From Variovorax paradoxus (GTDB lineage Bacteria > Pseudomonadota > Gammaproteobacteria > Burkholderiales > Burkholderiaceae_C), in assembly GCF_022009635.1 (NCBI RefSeq), contig NZ_CP091716.1, positions 5,787,501 to 5,851,500 of the forward strand: a stretch of 64,000 bases of DNA, written 5' to 3'. Below, one piece after another: positions 37,785 to 47,700 of this stretch. The position numbers were made by a program, and so were the translations under genes. The notes beneath the pieces are model-generated. The model was not told where the DNA came from. It made no database searches and saw nothing but the letters and a program-made list of their open reading frames with translations. Position 1 is the first letter of the stretch. Each line of letters begins with the position of its first letter.

Positions 37785-38129
37785 TCAGTCGCTGCTTGTG
37801 GCGGCCGGCGCGGGTGCCGGGGCCGCCGGAGCGGGGCTGGGAGCCGCGCTGGAAGAGGAAGGAGCCGCGGCGGGAGAAGAAGAATCGGCGGGCTTGGCGC
37901 TGTCGCCGGAGGCGGGCGCGGTGGCGGGCTCGGACTTCTTGCCGCCGCCGTCGCGGAAATCGGTCACGTACCAGCCCGAGCCCTTGAGCTGGAAGCCGGC
38001 GGCGGTGACCTGTTTCTCGAACGCGCTCGCGCCGCACGCCGGGCACACCGTCAGGGGCGCGTCGGACATCTTTTGCAGGGCGTCCTTGGCAAAGCCGCAG
38101 GCACTGCACTTGTAGGCGTAGATGGGCAT
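37785..38129 (-). CDS. FmdB-type zinc-ribbon protein
   Basis: A 114-residue protein with an N-terminal zinc ribbon: Cys8-X2-Cys11 and Cys29-X2-Cys32. The first residues Met-Pro-Ile-Tyr-Ala-Tyr-Lys-Cys and the Gly-Ser-Gly-Trp-Tyr-Val-Thr-Asp-Phe segment match the FmdB regulatory-protein family. Residues 65-114 are a low-complexity Ala/Pro/Ser tail that should be disordered. The name comes from an archaeal-type formamidase regulator; a DNA-binding role is not established. The GGAGGT-like ribosome site (38136-38142) lies directly beside a T6-ended hairpin in its leader. Confidence 0.88.
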   Translation of the reverse strand: MPIYAYKCSACGFAKDALQKMSDAPLTVCPACGASAFEKQVTAAGFQLKGSGWYVTDFRDGGGKKSEPATAPASGDSAKPADSSSPAAAPSSSSAAPSPAPAAPAPAPAATSSD

Positions 38130-38144
38130 GGAGATCCGGAGGTC

Positions 38145-38167
38145 AAAAAAGCGGCGCAGCTGCCGCT
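38145..38167 (-). terminator. Terminator-like hairpin in the leader of the FmdB/aspS operon
   Basis: Read on the minus strand, AGCGGC (38167-38162) pairs with GCCGCT (38155-38150) around a six-base loop, and six T residues follow (38150-38145). It lies downstream of a TATAAT box and only a few bases ahead of the FmdB ribosome site. It may end read-through from the upstream symporter gene or act as a leader attenuator. Confidence 0.45.
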
Positions 38168-38180
38168 CGCAAAGCCCTCG

Positions 38181-38186
38181 ATTATA
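38181..38186 (-). promoter_or_regulatory. Consensus -10 box ahead of the FmdB/aspS operon
   Basis: A perfect TATAAT on the minus strand. The predicted transcript would start near 38174, about 45 bases before the FmdB ATG. There is no good -35 box at the usual distance; instead the position overlaps a GC-rich stem. Confidence 0.4.
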
Positions 38187-38187
38187 G

Positions 38188-38211
38188 GGGCGCCCCCGCC
38201 AAAGGGCGCCC
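38188..38211. terminator. GC-rich stem-loop downstream of the symporter gene
   Basis: Self-complementary 8-base arms (GGGCGCCC at 38188-38195 and 38204-38211) around an eight-base loop, 23 bases past the symporter stop. There is no adjacent T-run, so it is a weak or factor-assisted stop at most. Confidence 0.4.
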
Positions 38212-38234
38212 TGCCCGACCGCCGAGCCTGGGCT

Positions 38235-39686
38235 TCAGGCCGGCTCCGCAGCCAAAGGGCGGTGCGGCGTGTGAGTGTTCGCCAACCACTGCGGCAGCAG
38301 CGAACCCGCCACCATGCCGACGAACGAGCAGAGCACGCCGGCCAGTTGCGCCGGAAACACCGCGCCCCAGGCCGACACGGCCAGGAACAGCAACCAGACG
38401 CCGATGCCCAGGACGATCGAGGCGACCGCCCCTTGCGTGGTGGCGCGGCGCCAGTACAGCCCGCACACCAGCGGCACGAAGGCTCCCACCAGCGGCACCT
38501 GGTAGGCACCCGACACCAGTTCGTAGATCGGCGTGCCCTGCATGCGGATGGCATAGGCCAGCACCGCGGCGCTGAACAGCAGCACCGTGATGCGCATCGT
38601 CATGAGGTTCTGGCGATCGGTGCCGGCCGGGCGGAACTGGCGCCAGATGTTCTCGGTGAAAGTGACGCTGGGCGCCAGCAAGGTGGCCGAAGCGGTCGAC
38701 TTGATGGCCGACAGCAGCGCACCGAAAAACAGCACCTGCATCACGAACGGCATCTTCTGCAGCACCAGCGTGGGCAGCACCTTCTGCGGATCCTCCTTGA
38801 GCAGCGTGGCGGTCTGCTCCGGCATGATCAGCAGCGCGCTGGCCACCAGGAACATCGGCACGAAAGCGAACAGGATGTAAGCCAGGCCGCCGATGACCGG
38901 GCCACGCGTGGCCGCCTTCACGCTGTTGGCGGACATCACGCGCTGGAACACGTCCTGCTGCGGAATGGAGCCCAGCATCATGGTGATGGCCGCCGCGAAG
39001 AAAAACACCATGTCGTGCCAGCTCGGTTCGGGCCAGAACTTGAAGAGGTCCTTGCTCACGGCGAAGGCGACCACCTTGTCCGCGCCGCCGGCCATGCTGC
39101 CGGCGAACATCGCGATCACGGCCAGGCCGGCCACCAGGATGATCATCTGGATGAAGTCGGTGACGGCCACCGACCACATGCCGCCGAACAGCGTGTAGGC
39201 CAGGATCGAGATCACCCCGATCACCATGCCCATCGGAATGCTGATGACGCCGGCCGACAGCAGGTTGAACACCAGCCCCAGCGCCGTGACCTGCGCCGAC
39301 ACCCAGCCCAGGTAGCTCAGCATGATGATCAGCGAGCAGGCCACCTCGACGGTGCGGCCGTAGCGTTCGCGGTAATAGTCGCTGATGGTCAGCAGCGTCA
39401 TGCGGTAGAGCTTGCCGGCGAAGAACAGGCCCACCAGGATCAGGCAGGTGCCCGCGCCGAACGGGTCTTCGACCACGCCGTTCAGGCCGCCCTCGATGAA
39501 CTTGGCCGGGATGCCGAGCACCGTTTCGGAGCCGAACCACGTGGCGAAGGTGGTCGTGACGATCATGAAGAGCGGCAGGTGCCGCCCGGCGATGGCGAAG
39601 TCGGTGGTGTTCTTCACCCGCTTGGCGGCATAGAGGCCGATCGCGATGGTGACCAGCAGATAGACGATGACCAGCGTCAACAACAC
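38235..39686 (-). CDS. Sodium:solute symporter family transporter
   Basis: A 483-residue SSS-family (SLC5-like) inner-membrane transporter with about 13 hydrophobic helices. Family marks: Ala-Gly-Arg-His-Leu-Pro near 37, Thr-Trp-Phe-Gly-Ser-Glu-Thr-Val-Leu-Gly-Ile-Pro, the Gly-Gly-Met-Trp-Ser-Val-Ala-Val-Thr-Asp-Phe-Ile-Gln signature near 150, and Ser-Ala-Ile-Lys-Ser-Thr-Ala-Ser-Ala with Na+-site serines. The GTG start follows an AGGAG ribosome site eight bases upstream. Frame upstream of it is Cys-rich and unlike protein. The substrate (proline, pantothenate or a carboxylate) is not predictable. Confidence 0.92.
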   Translation of the reverse strand: MLLTLVIVYLLVTIAIGLYAAKRVKNTTDFAIAGRHLPLFMIVTTTFATWFGSETVLGIPAKFIEGGLNGVVEDPFGAGTCLILVGLFFAGKLYRMTLLTISDYYRERYGRTVEVACSLIIMLSYLGWVSAQVTALGLVFNLLSAGVISIPMGMVIGVISILAYTLFGGMWSVAVTDFIQMIILVAGLAVIAMFAGSMAGGADKVVAFAVSKDLFKFWPEPSWHDMVFFFAAAITMMLGSIPQQDVFQRVMSANSVKAATRGPVIGGLAYILFAFVPMFLVASALLIMPEQTATLLKEDPQKVLPTLVLQKMPFVMQVLFFGALLSAIKSTASATLLAPSVTFTENIWRQFRPAGTDRQNLMTMRITVLLFSAAVLAYAIRMQGTPIYELVSGAYQVPLVGAFVPLVCGLYWRRATTQGAVASIVLGIGVWLLFLAVSAWGAVFPAQLAGVLCSFVGMVAGSLLPQWLANTHTPHRPLAAEPA

Positions 39687-39699
39687 GGCGAAAACTCCT

Positions 39700-41265
39700 C
39701 TAGAACAAGCGCACGCGCACCAGCAATTGCATGGCGAGCAACCCCAATACAAAACCTATGCCACCGTAGACGATGGTCTGCAGCAACCGGTTGGTGCGTT
39801 TTTGTTCGGCCAGCAGTTCGAGCAGTTCGCGCCGGTTGTCGGCGGGGCGATTTTCCAGGAAATCGTGCAAAAGTCGCGGGAATTGAGGAAGCAATTTGGC
39901 GTAACGCGGCGCCTCGGCCTTGAGCTGCTGCAAGAGCTTCTTGGGTCCGATCTGGTCGACCATCCACTTCTCGAGGAAGGGCTTGGCGGTGGCCCAGAGA
40001 TCGAGGTCGGGGTCGATGTTGCGGCCCAGGCCCTCGATGTTGAGCAGCGTCTTCTGCAGCAGCACCAGTTGCGGCTGGATCTCGACCTGGAAGCGGCGCG
40101 AGGTCTGGAACAGGCGCATCAGCACCATGCCCAGCGAAAGCTCTTTCAGCGGACGGTCGAAGTACGGCTCGCACACGGTGCGGATGGCCGCCTCCAGCTC
40201 GTCGATGCGGGTGCCCACCGGCACCCAGCCGCTTTCGAGGTGAAGCTCGGCCACGCGCTTGTAGTCGCGCCGGAAGAAGGCCACGAAGTTCTGCGCCAGG
40301 TATTCCTTGTCCGACTCGGTCAGCGTGCCGATGATCCCGAAGTCCAGCGAGATGTAGCGCCCGAAGGTCTCCGGCTCCAGGCTCACCTGGATGTTGCCGG
40401 GGTGCATGTCGGCATGGAAGAAGCCGTCGCGGAACACCTGCGTGAAGAAGATCGTGACGCCGTCGCGCGCCAGCTTGGGAATGTCGACGCCGGCCGCGCG
40501 CAGGCGGTCCATCTGCGCGATGGGCACGCCCTTCATGCGCTCCATCACGATGACCTCGGGGTGGCAGAAGTCCCAGAACATCTCGGGGATCAGCACCAGG
40601 TCGAGCTCGGACATGTTGCGGCGCAACTGGGCCGCGTTGGCCGCCTCGCGCACCAGGTCGAGCTCGTCGTGCAGGTACTTGTCGAACTCGCCGACCACCT
40701 CGCGCGGCTTCAGGCGCTTGCCGTCAGCCGAGAGGCCCTCGACCCAGCCGGCCATCATGGCCATGAGCGCCAGGTCTTTCTCGATCACGCCGCGCATGTT
40801 GGGCCGCAACACCTTGACCGCGACCTCGCGCAGTTCGCCCGCGTTGGTGCGGATGGTCGCGAAGTGCACCTGGGCGATCGATGCGCTGGCGATGGGCGTT
40901 TCGTCGAACTGCACGAACACGTCGCCCACCGGGCGGCGGAACGCGCGCTCGATGGTGGCGATGGCCACCGACGAAGGGAACGGCGGCACGCGGTCCTGCA
41001 GGAAAGCCAGCTCGTCGGCGATGTCGGGCGGCAGCAGGTCGCGCCGGGTCGACAGCACCTGGCCGAACTTCACGAAGATGGGGCCGAGCCTTTCGAGCGC
41101 CTCGCGCAAGCGCTGGCCGCGCGGCGCGTCGAGGTTGCGTCCGAAGGACACGATGCGCGCGACCACGCGCAGCCAGGGCTTCTGGAAGCTGGTGAGCACC
41201 AGCTCGTCGAGGCCGTAGCGCAGCGCGACCCAGACGATGAACAAGCCTCGATAGAAGCGCCTCAT
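39700..41265 (-). CDS. ubiB: UbiB, ubiquinone biosynthesis ATPase/kinase-like protein
   Basis: Atypical kinase (ADCK/Coq8-like) needed for ubiquinone synthesis. The 521-residue protein shows the KxGQ motif Phe-Val-Lys-Phe-Gly-Gln near residue 64, Ala-Ser-Ile-Ala-Gln-Val-His with the Ala-rich loop, Ala-Val-Lys-Val-Leu-Arg-Pro with the ATP-binding Lys, His-Ala-Asp-Met-His-Pro-Gly-Asn as catalytic loop, and Asp-Phe-Gly as metal-binding triad. Two hydrophobic segments at the C-terminus (about 483-515) anchor it in the membrane. Its start overlaps the ubiJ stop by four bases. Confidence 0.96.
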   Translation of the reverse strand: MRRFYRGLFIVWVALRYGLDELVLTSFQKPWLRVVARIVSFGRNLDAPRGQRLREALERLGPIFVKFGQVLSTRRDLLPPDIADELAFLQDRVPPFPSSVAIATIERAFRRPVGDVFVQFDETPIASASIAQVHFATIRTNAGELREVAVKVLRPNMRGVIEKDLALMAMMAGWVEGLSADGKRLKPREVVGEFDKYLHDELDLVREAANAAQLRRNMSELDLVLIPEMFWDFCHPEVIVMERMKGVPIAQMDRLRAAGVDIPKLARDGVTIFFTQVFRDGFFHADMHPGNIQVSLEPETFGRYISLDFGIIGTLTESDKEYLAQNFVAFFRRDYKRVAELHLESGWVPVGTRIDELEAAIRTVCEPYFDRPLKELSLGMVLMRLFQTSRRFQVEIQPQLVLLQKTLLNIEGLGRNIDPDLDLWATAKPFLEKWMVDQIGPKKLLQQLKAEAPRYAKLLPQFPRLLHDFLENRPADNRRELLELLAEQKRTNRLLQTIVYGGIGFVLGLLAMQLLVRVRLF

Positions 41266-41831
41266 TCGGCGTTGCTCGCCGGGCCGGTCGTCGAAGCGCC
41301 GGCGCGTGCGGTGCGGTCGCCGACGAACTGGCGCAGCGCGCCCACCACGCGGCGCACGGCATTGCCCAGCGTATGCGCGGGCACGTCGCCGATCACCCGG
41401 GCGAGGTCGTCCTCGATGTCCCAGCGCACGTGATCGACCAGCCAGTTGACCTCGGCGGCCAGTTGCACGTCGCCGATGATCTGCACCGAGGGCTTGTCGC
41501 CGCGCAGCGTGGCGCGGGCGATGTCGAAGGGGGAATCATCGGTGACGGTGAGCGTCAGCTCGGGCACCGAGCCCGCCGGGGCCAGGTCGAGCAGGCCGGC
41601 CGGCGTGGCCACCAGTTCCATGGTCACGAAGCGCCACTGGAAGCGCACCACCCGCCCCTGCTGGCGCAGCAGCCGCTGCTGGGCTTCAGGCTCCTGCTGC
41701 AGCACATGGTTCAGGAACAGGACCGCGCGATGCTGGATCTCGTGGACCGCCCAGTCCGGCGGCTGCAGGCGCTCGCCGATGCGATTGAAAAGGTCGCCGA
41801 GAAAAGAAAAAGGGGACGATGGTGTGGCCAT
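41262..41831 (-). CDS. ubiJ: UbiJ, ubiquinone biosynthesis accessory factor (SCP2 domain)
   Basis: A 189-residue protein with an SCP2/sterol-carrier domain. UbiJ binds ubiquinone intermediates and organises the soluble Ubi enzyme complex in E. coli. Similarity is by fold pattern: a His-Arg-Ala-Val-Leu-Phe-Leu-Asn helix, Asp-Leu-Ala-Pro-Ala-Gly strand region, and a [19 protein letters not shown] segment with the UbiJ-type Trp-Asp-x-Glu-x-Asp-Leu. The start at 41831 is my choice; ATGs at 41840 and 41852 are also in frame. It is coupled to ubiB by a four-base overlap. Confidence 0.85.
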   Translation of the reverse strand: MATPSSPFSFLGDLFNRIGERLQPPDWAVHEIQHRAVLFLNHVLQQEPEAQQRLLRQQGRVVRFQWRFVTMELVATPAGLLDLAPAGSVPELTLTVTDDSPFDIARATLRGDKPSVQIIGDVQLAAEVNWLVDHVRWDIEDDLARVIGDVPAHTLGNAVRRVVGALRQFVGDRTARAGASTTGPASNAE

Positions 41832-41858
41832 AGTCCCCATTATCCCCGTCATACCGCC

Positions 41859-41945
41859 CCCCGGCTTTGCACTTCGCTTCGCTCCGTGTCATTCGCCACC
41901 CCCCGTGGGGGAGGCGCGGCTCGCCTTGGGGCGGCCCGGCGGCGG
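41859..41945. repeat. REP-like element, copy 1
   Basis: A GC-rich sequence with a central CCCCCC-GT-GGGGG hairpin near 41902-41915, preceded by GGCT-TTGCACTTCG and followed by GCGGCCCGGC-like sequence. The same order of blocks recurs at 54411-54505, so this is one member of a dispersed extragenic repeat. It lies between the Tim44-like gene stop and the ubiJ start. Confidence 0.6.
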
Positions 41946-41962
41946 CCGCCTTCGCGCTTACC

Positions 41963-42994
41963 TTATTGAAGCGCTTGCACGCCGGCAACCAACCAGCCAC
42001 TGGTGCCGCTGATGGGCTTGGTCATGTTCCAGACTTCGCGGAACGGGCCGGGGCCTGCCGAGGCGTCTTCGCGGATCATGCCGGAGAACTCCACGCTGGC
42101 CATGTAGGCGTCGGGCAGTTCCTCGATGCCGAGCAGCTTGGCGTCGAGCATCACGACTTCGGTCTTGTTCGACGCGCCACCGGTGTGGCTGGCGCGGTCG
42201 GCCAGCTGCGAGCGGATCTCGTCGACCATGCTGTCGGTCATCATCGAACGCAGCATCGACACGTCGGCACGGTCCCATGCATCCTGCAGCGTCACGAAGT
42301 TGCGCTTGGCGGCACCGAGGAAACCCTCGACGTCGAAGCCGGCGGGAATGCCCCACGACTGCGAACCGCCGAGCGCCGAGCCGATCATGCTGCCGCCTGC
42401 CGCTGCACCTGCCGCGGAGAGGCTGCTGCCGTGGCCGGCCGCGGGCGTTGCGTCGAATGCGGTCGCATTGCGCTCCCAAGGACGCGCCGAGGCGTCGTTG
42501 CCCACGTTGGCCGGGCTGTATTGCGCCGGTGCGCTGGCATTGCTCGGGCTGGCACCTGCGCCCTGGAACGCGAAGCCGCCCTGGCGGCTGGCGCCCGAGG
42601 CTTGCTGCGAGCGCGCCTTGATCATGCGCCACACCACCACGCCGGCCAGCACGAGCAGGCCGATCAGCAGGATGTTGCCGAAACCGGCGCCAAGGCCGAG
42701 CGAGTGCGCGAGCCATGCGAGGCCCAGGCCGGCCGCGAGGCCGCCGAGCATTGCGCCCCACGGACGCTTCGGTGCGGCGGCTGCGGGAGCGGCGGCACCG
42801 GGCTTGGCGGCGGCTGCGTTGGTCGCGCCCTGCTGCGCGGGTGCGCCGGGCGCTGCCGGCGGGGTGGCCTGGCGCTGCGTCACGTTGGACGACTGGCGTC
42901 CCACCGACTTGCCGCCACCCATGCGGGCCGCTTCAGCCTGGACACTGCCAAGCACCAGCGCGACCGCCAAGAACAAAGAACCCAAACTCTTCAT
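41963..42994 (-). CDS. Tim44-like domain protein
   Basis: A 343-residue envelope protein. Residues 1-23 are a signal peptide (cleavage likely after Ala-Glu-Ala), then an Ala/Pro/Gln-rich low-complexity linker, one or two transmembrane helices at about 80-125, a second disordered stretch, and a Tim44-like domain at about 225-343 with Phe-Leu-Gly-Ala-Ala-Lys-Arg-Asn-Phe and Trp-Asn-Met-Thr-Lys-Pro-Ile-Ser-Gly-Thr-Ser. Mitochondrial Tim44 tethers import motors; the bacterial role is unknown. It sits between ubiE and ubiJ-ubiB on the same strand. Confidence 0.87.
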   Translation of the reverse strand: MKSLGSLFLAVALVLGSVQAEAARMGGGKSVGRQSSNVTQRQATPPAAPGAPAQQGATNAAAAKPGAAAPAAAAPKRPWGAMLGGLAAGLGLAWLAHSLGLGAGFGNILLIGLLVLAGVVVWRMIKARSQQASGASRQGGFAFQGAGASPSNASAPAQYSPANVGNDASARPWERNATAFDATPAAGHGSSLSAAGAAAGGSMIGSALGGSQSWGIPAGFDVEGFLGAAKRNFVTLQDAWDRADVSMLRSMMTDSMVDEIRSQLADRASHTGGASNKTEVVMLDAKLLGIEELPDAYMASVEFSGMIREDASAGPGPFREVWNMTKPISGTSGWLVAGVQALQ

Positions 42995-43026
42995 GTCGTC
43001 TCCTCTTGAGCGAAAGATTCGCCTCA

Positions 43027-43758
43027 TCAACATTTGATTCCAACATGGAGGGCAGCGATTCCCCCAGTCATGTTGTGATAGTCCACATGTCCGAAACCGC
43101 CCTCTTTCATGAGGGTCTTGAGCTCCTCTTGCGAGGGATGCATCCGGATCGATTCGGCCAGGTAGCGATAGCTCGCGTCGTCGCCGGCCACGAGCTTGCC
43201 CAGGCGGGGCAGCACGTTGAAGGAGTACCAGTCGTAGGCCTTGGCCAGCGGCTTCGCGACCTTCGAGAACTCGAGCACGAGCAGCTTGCCGCGCGGCTTG
43301 ATCACGCGGTTCATTTCCTTCAGCGCGACGTCCTTGTGCGTCATGTTGCGCAGGCCGAAGGCCACCGTGACCACGTCGAAGTGGTTGTCGGGAAAAGGCA
43401 GCTTCTCGGCGTCGCAGACGGTGGTTGGCAATGACACGCCGGCGTCGAGCAGGCGGTCGCGGCCTGTGCGCAGCATGGCTTCGTTGATGTCGGTGTGGAC
43501 CACCTGGCCGGTGGCGCCGACCTTCTTGGCGAAGGCCAGGGCGAGGTCGCCGGTGCCGCCCGCGATGTCGAGGACACGCGAGCCTTCGCCCACGTTCGCG
43601 ACCATCACGGTGTAGGCCTTCCATGCACGGTGCAGGCCCGCGGACATCAGGTCGTTCATGATGTCGTAGCGCGAGGCGACCGAGTCGAAGACGCCGCGTA
43701 CGCGTTGCGCCTTCTCGCTTTCGTCGACTGTTTCGAAGCCGAAGTGTGTGGTGCTCAT
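43027..43758 (-). CDS. ubiE: Ubiquinone/menaquinone biosynthesis C-methyltransferase
   Basis: SAM-dependent C-methyltransferase of the quinone ring. The 243-residue protein has [13 protein letters not shown], the SAM motif [17 protein letters not shown], and the UbiE signature Val-Ala-Phe-Gly-Leu-Arg-Asn-Met, then Tyr-Arg-Tyr-Leu-Ala-Glu-Ser-Ile-Arg near the end and the closing [10 protein letters not shown]. It heads the ubi/Tim44 run. A 32-base gap separates it from the Tim44-like gene. Confidence 0.97.
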   Translation of the reverse strand: MSTTHFGFETVDESEKAQRVRGVFDSVASRYDIMNDLMSAGLHRAWKAYTVMVANVGEGSRVLDIAGGTGDLALAFAKKVGATGQVVHTDINEAMLRTGRDRLLDAGVSLPTTVCDAEKLPFPDNHFDVVTVAFGLRNMTHKDVALKEMNRVIKPRGKLLVLEFSKVAKPLAKAYDWYSFNVLPRLGKLVAGDDASYRYLAESIRMHPSQEELKTLMKEGGFGHVDYHNMTGGIAALHVGIKC

Positions 43759-43871
43759 GCAACCGATGTTAGGCCGGAAGCCTTCACATCAAGCCGACGA
43801 CCCCGCGGGCACGGCGGACATTTGTTGCTTTTTTCGTGCGCCCTTTACGGCTGTAGGGCCATGTCCTCGGC

Positions 43872-44285
43872 TCAGTGGCTGCTGCAGCCGTGCCCGCCCT
43901 GCTCGATCATCGGCGCGTCGCGATCGACGCCTGCCTCGGCCAGCCGTTGCTCGTAGGTGGCCCACAGCTCGGCCTGCTTGGCGCCCAGCTCGTAGAGCAG
44001 GTCCCACGAGTAGATGCCGGTGTTGTGGCCGTCGCTGAAGGTCGGCTGCACGGCATAGTTGCCCACGGCCTCGAGGTCGACCAGCTCCACGTTGCGCTTG
44101 CCGGTCTGCAGGATCTCCTGCCCAGGGCCGTGGCCCTGCACCTCGGCCGACGGCGAGTAGATGCGCATCAGCTCGAAGGGGATGCGAAAGCTCGCGCCGT
44201 CCGAGAAGCCCACTTCGAGCACGCGCGACTGGCCGTGAACGGTGATCGATTGCGGCGTCGGTGCGCCCGGTTTCAAGCCTGCCAT
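43872..44285 (-). CDS. DUF971 family protein
   Basis: A 137-residue soluble protein of the DUF971 (gamma-butyrobetaine-hydroxylase N-terminal-like) family. Marks: Leu-Glu-Val-Gly-Phe-Ser-Asp-Gly-Ala-Ser-Phe-Arg-Ile-Pro-Phe-Glu-Leu-Met-Arg near residue 23, and Pro-Thr-Phe-Ser-Asp-Gly-His-Asn-Thr-Gly-Ile-Tyr-Ser-Trp near 80. The tail ends His-Gly-Cys-Ser-Ser-His, which with upstream His could bind metal. The role is unsettled; fold relatives are linked to iron-sulfur cluster biology. It precedes ubiE and follows the HIT gene, whose stop directly abuts its start. Confidence 0.87.
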   Translation of the reverse strand: MAGLKPGAPTPQSITVHGQSRVLEVGFSDGASFRIPFELMRIYSPSAEVQGHGPGQEILQTGKRNVELVDLEAVGNYAVQPTFSDGHNTGIYSWDLLYELGAKQAELWATYEQRLAEAGVDRDAPMIEQGGHGCSSH

Positions 44286-44731
44286 CAGAAACTCCTTGTG
44301 CCCAGGCGCTCGATCATCGCAGCCTCGACGGCCGGCAGCTGCGAGGCGATCTCCGCCTCACGCGCCGCATTGCGCTCGCGCTGCACCGGAGCCCACACGG
44401 AGCCGGGGAAATGGCTGTCGTCGGTAAAGCGTGCAATCACGTGCCAGTGCAGATGCGGCACCATGTTGCCGAGCGCGGCGATGTTCATCTTGACGGGCTC
44501 GAGCCGCTCGCGCATGCACTGCTCGACCACGGCCACGGCCTCCGTGCACAGCACGCGATCGGCCGCTTCCAGGTCGGAAAACTCGGCCGCATGCTCGCGC
44601 CAGATCACGCGATAGAAGGCCGGGAAGCCCGCCTCTTCCGCATGGATGACGCGCAGCTTCGCGCCCTCGAACACGAGGCGCCCGCCCAGGCCTTCGCAGA
44701 GCACGCAGCCCTGCGGCACCGCCGCCGTCAT
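44285..44731 (-). CDS. HIT family hydrolase
   Basis: A 148-residue histidine-triad protein, a nucleotide phosphoramidase or nucleotidyl transferase. The His-X-His-X-His motif reads [10 protein letters not shown] near residue 93, preceded by Leu-Gly-Asn-Met-Val-Pro. The N-terminus has a Cys-Val-Leu-Cys pair like those that bind zinc in other HIT proteins. Substrate not known. It overlaps the stop of the large oxidase gene by four bases, and its own stop overlaps the DUF971 start by one base. Confidence 0.9.
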   Translation of the reverse strand: MTAAVPQGCVLCEGLGGRLVFEGAKLRVIHAEEAGFPAFYRVIWREHAAEFSDLEAADRVLCTEAVAVVEQCMRERLEPVKMNIAALGNMVPHLHWHVIARFTDDSHFPGSVWAPVQRERNAAREAEIASQLPAVEAAMIERLGTRSF

Positions 44732-47700
44732 ACCAGCACCCGCTCGATGCCGCCCTGGTTGGCGGCGGCCACGTACGTTGGCATCCAGTCGGCACCGAGG
44801 ATCTTGTTGGCCATCTCGACCACGATGTAGTCGGCTTCGAGCAGGCCGTTGTTCAGGTCGTTGCCGTAGCGCGAGAGGCCTTGCAGGCAGCTCGGGCAGC
44901 TGGTGAGGATCTTCACGTTGTCCTTCTCGCCGACCTTGCCGCTGTCGCGCAGCGCGGCCTCGCCCTTCTTCAGCTCGCTTTCCTTGCGGAAGCGGATCTG
45001 CGTCGAGATGTCGGGCCGCGAAACGCCCAGCGTGCCCGACTCGCCGCAGCAGCGATCGTTCTTGAGCACGTTGTCGCCGACCAGCGCCTTCACCGTCTTC
45101 ATCGGGTCCTGCTGCTTCATCGGCGAATGGCAGGGGTCGTGGTACAGGTAGCCGCCACCGCCCGCCTCGGCGAGCGTGATGCCCTTCTCGAGCAGGTATT
45201 CGTGGATGTCGATGATGCGGCAGCCCGGGAAGATCTTGTCGAACTGGTAGCCCTGCAGCTGGTCGTAGCAGGTGCCGCAGCTCACTACCACCGTCTTGAT
45301 GTCGAGGTAGTTCAGCGTGTTGGCCACGCGGTGGAAGAGCACGCGGTTGTCCGTGATCATCTTCTCGGCCTTGTCGAACTGGCCGCTGCCGCGTTGCGGA
45401 TAGCCGCAGCACAGGTAGCCCGGCGGCAGCACGGTCTGCACGCCCGCATGCCACAGCATGGCCTGCGTCGCAAGGCCGACCTGCGAGAACAGCCGCTCCG
45501 AGCCACAGCCCGGGAAGTAGAAGACCGCCTCGGTTTCCGGGGTTGTGGCCTTCGGGTTGCGGATGATCGGCACGTAGTCGGCATCCTCGATGTCGAGCAG
45601 CGCGCGCGCCGTCTGCTTGGGCAGGCCGCCCGGCATCTTCTTGTTGATGAAGTGGACCACCTGCTCCTTGATCGGCGCCACGCCCAACGAGGCCGGCGGC
45701 GCGGAGGTCTGCTTCTTCGCGAGGCCTCGCAGCAGGTCGTTGGCCAGCCGCTGTGCCTTGAAGCCCACGCCTACCATGCCCGCGCGCATCGTCTTGATGG
45801 TCTGCGGATTGGTCGCGTTGAGGAAGAACATCGCGGCCGCGTTGCCGGGCCGGAAGCTCTTCTGGCCCATCTTGCGCAGCAGGTTGCGCATGTTCATCGA
45901 CACGTCGCCGAAGTCGATCTTCACCGGGCACGGCGTGAGGCACTTGTGGCACACGGTGCAGTGGTCGGCCACGTCCTCGAACTCTTCCCAGTGCTTGATG
46001 CTCACGCCGCGCCGCGTCTGCTCTTCGTAGAGGAAGGCCTCCACCAGCAGCGAGGTCGCGAGGATCTTGTTGCGCGGGCTGTAGAGCAGGTTGGCGCGCG
46101 GCACGTGCGTGGCGCATACCGGCTTGCACTTGCCGCAGCGCAGGCAGTCCTTCACGCTGTCGGCAATGGCGCCGATGTCGCTCTGCTGCATGATCAGCGA
46201 CTCGTGCCCCATGAGGCCGAAGCTCGGCGTGTAGGCGTTGGTCAGGTCGGCGTGCAGCGTCTCTACCTGCCCTGCGGGCGCGCGCAGCAGCTTGCCCTTG
46301 TTGAAGCGGCCCTCTGGGTCGACCTTGGCCTTGTATTCGGTGAACGGGCGCAGCTCTTCGTCGCTCAGGAACTCGAGCTTGGTGATGCCGATGCCGTGCT
46401 CGCCCGAGATCACGCCGTCGAGGCTGCGCGCCAGCGCCATGATGCGCACCACCGCGGCATGCGCGGTCTGCAGCATCTCGTAGTTGTCGCTGTTCACGGG
46501 CAGGTTGGTGTGCACGTTGCCGTCGCCCGCGTGCATGTGCAGCGCGACCCACACACGGCCCTTGAGCACGCGCTTGTGGATGGCCGTGCATTCGGCCAGG
46601 ATCGGCGCGAACTCCGCGCCCGAGAAAATCTCCTGCAGCGGCTGGCGCAGTTGCGTCTTCCAGCTTGCGCGCAGGGTGTGGTCCTGCAATTGCACGAATT
46701 GCGCGTCGACGTCGCGCAGCCAGCCGGCCCACAGCGTGCGCACTTCCTGCACCAGCGCCACGGCCTGCGCCACGCGGTCTTCGAGCAGCTCGGCAGCGGG
46801 AATTTCGTGCGCGTCGTCGGTCTTGCCCAGCGGCAGGTTGCCGCGCGTGAGGAAGGCTTCGAGCTCGTCGGTGAGCGCGAGCTTGTTCTGCAGCGACAGC
46901 TCGATGTTGATGCGCTCGATGCCGTCGCTGTACTCGGCCATGCGCGGCAGCGGGATCACCACGTCTTCGTTGATCTTGAAGGCGTTGGTGTGCTTGCTGA
47001 TGGCGGCCGTGCGCTTGCGGTCGAGCCAGAATTTCTTGCGTGCCTCGGGGCTGATGGCAATGAAGCCTTCGCCGCTGCGCGAGTTGGCGATGCGCACCAC
47101 CTCGGAGGTGACACGGGCCACCGCGTCGGCGTCGTCGCCGGCGATGTCGCCGAACAGCACCATCTTCGGCAGGCCGCCGTGCTTCTTCGACTTGGTGGCG
47201 TAGCCCACCGCCTTCAGGTAGCGGTCGTCCAGGTGCTCCAGGCCGGCCAGCAGCACGCCGGAGCGCTTCTGCTCGGCGAACATGAAGTCCTTGATCTCGA
47301 CGATGCTGGGTACCGCGTCCTTGGCGTTGCCGAAGAACTCCAGGCACACGGTGCGCGTGTGCGCCGGCATGCGGTGCACCACCCAGCGGCAGCTGGTGAT
47401 GAGGCCGTCGCAGCCCTCTTTCTGGATGCCCGGCAGGCCCGAGAGGAACTTGTCGGTCACGTCCTTGCCCAGGCCTTCCTTGCGGAAGGTGCGGCCGGGG
47501 ATGTCGAGGCGCTCGGTGCGCAGCTTGGTTTTGCCGTCGGCGGCGTAGTACTGCAGCTCGAACACGGCGCTTTCGGCGTCGTGGATCTTGCCGAGGTTGT
47601 GGCCGATGCGCGTGACTTCGAGCCATTCGGCCTGCGGCGTCACCATGCGCCACGAGGCGAGGTTGTCGAGCGCCGTGCCCCAGAGCACGGCCTTCTTGCC

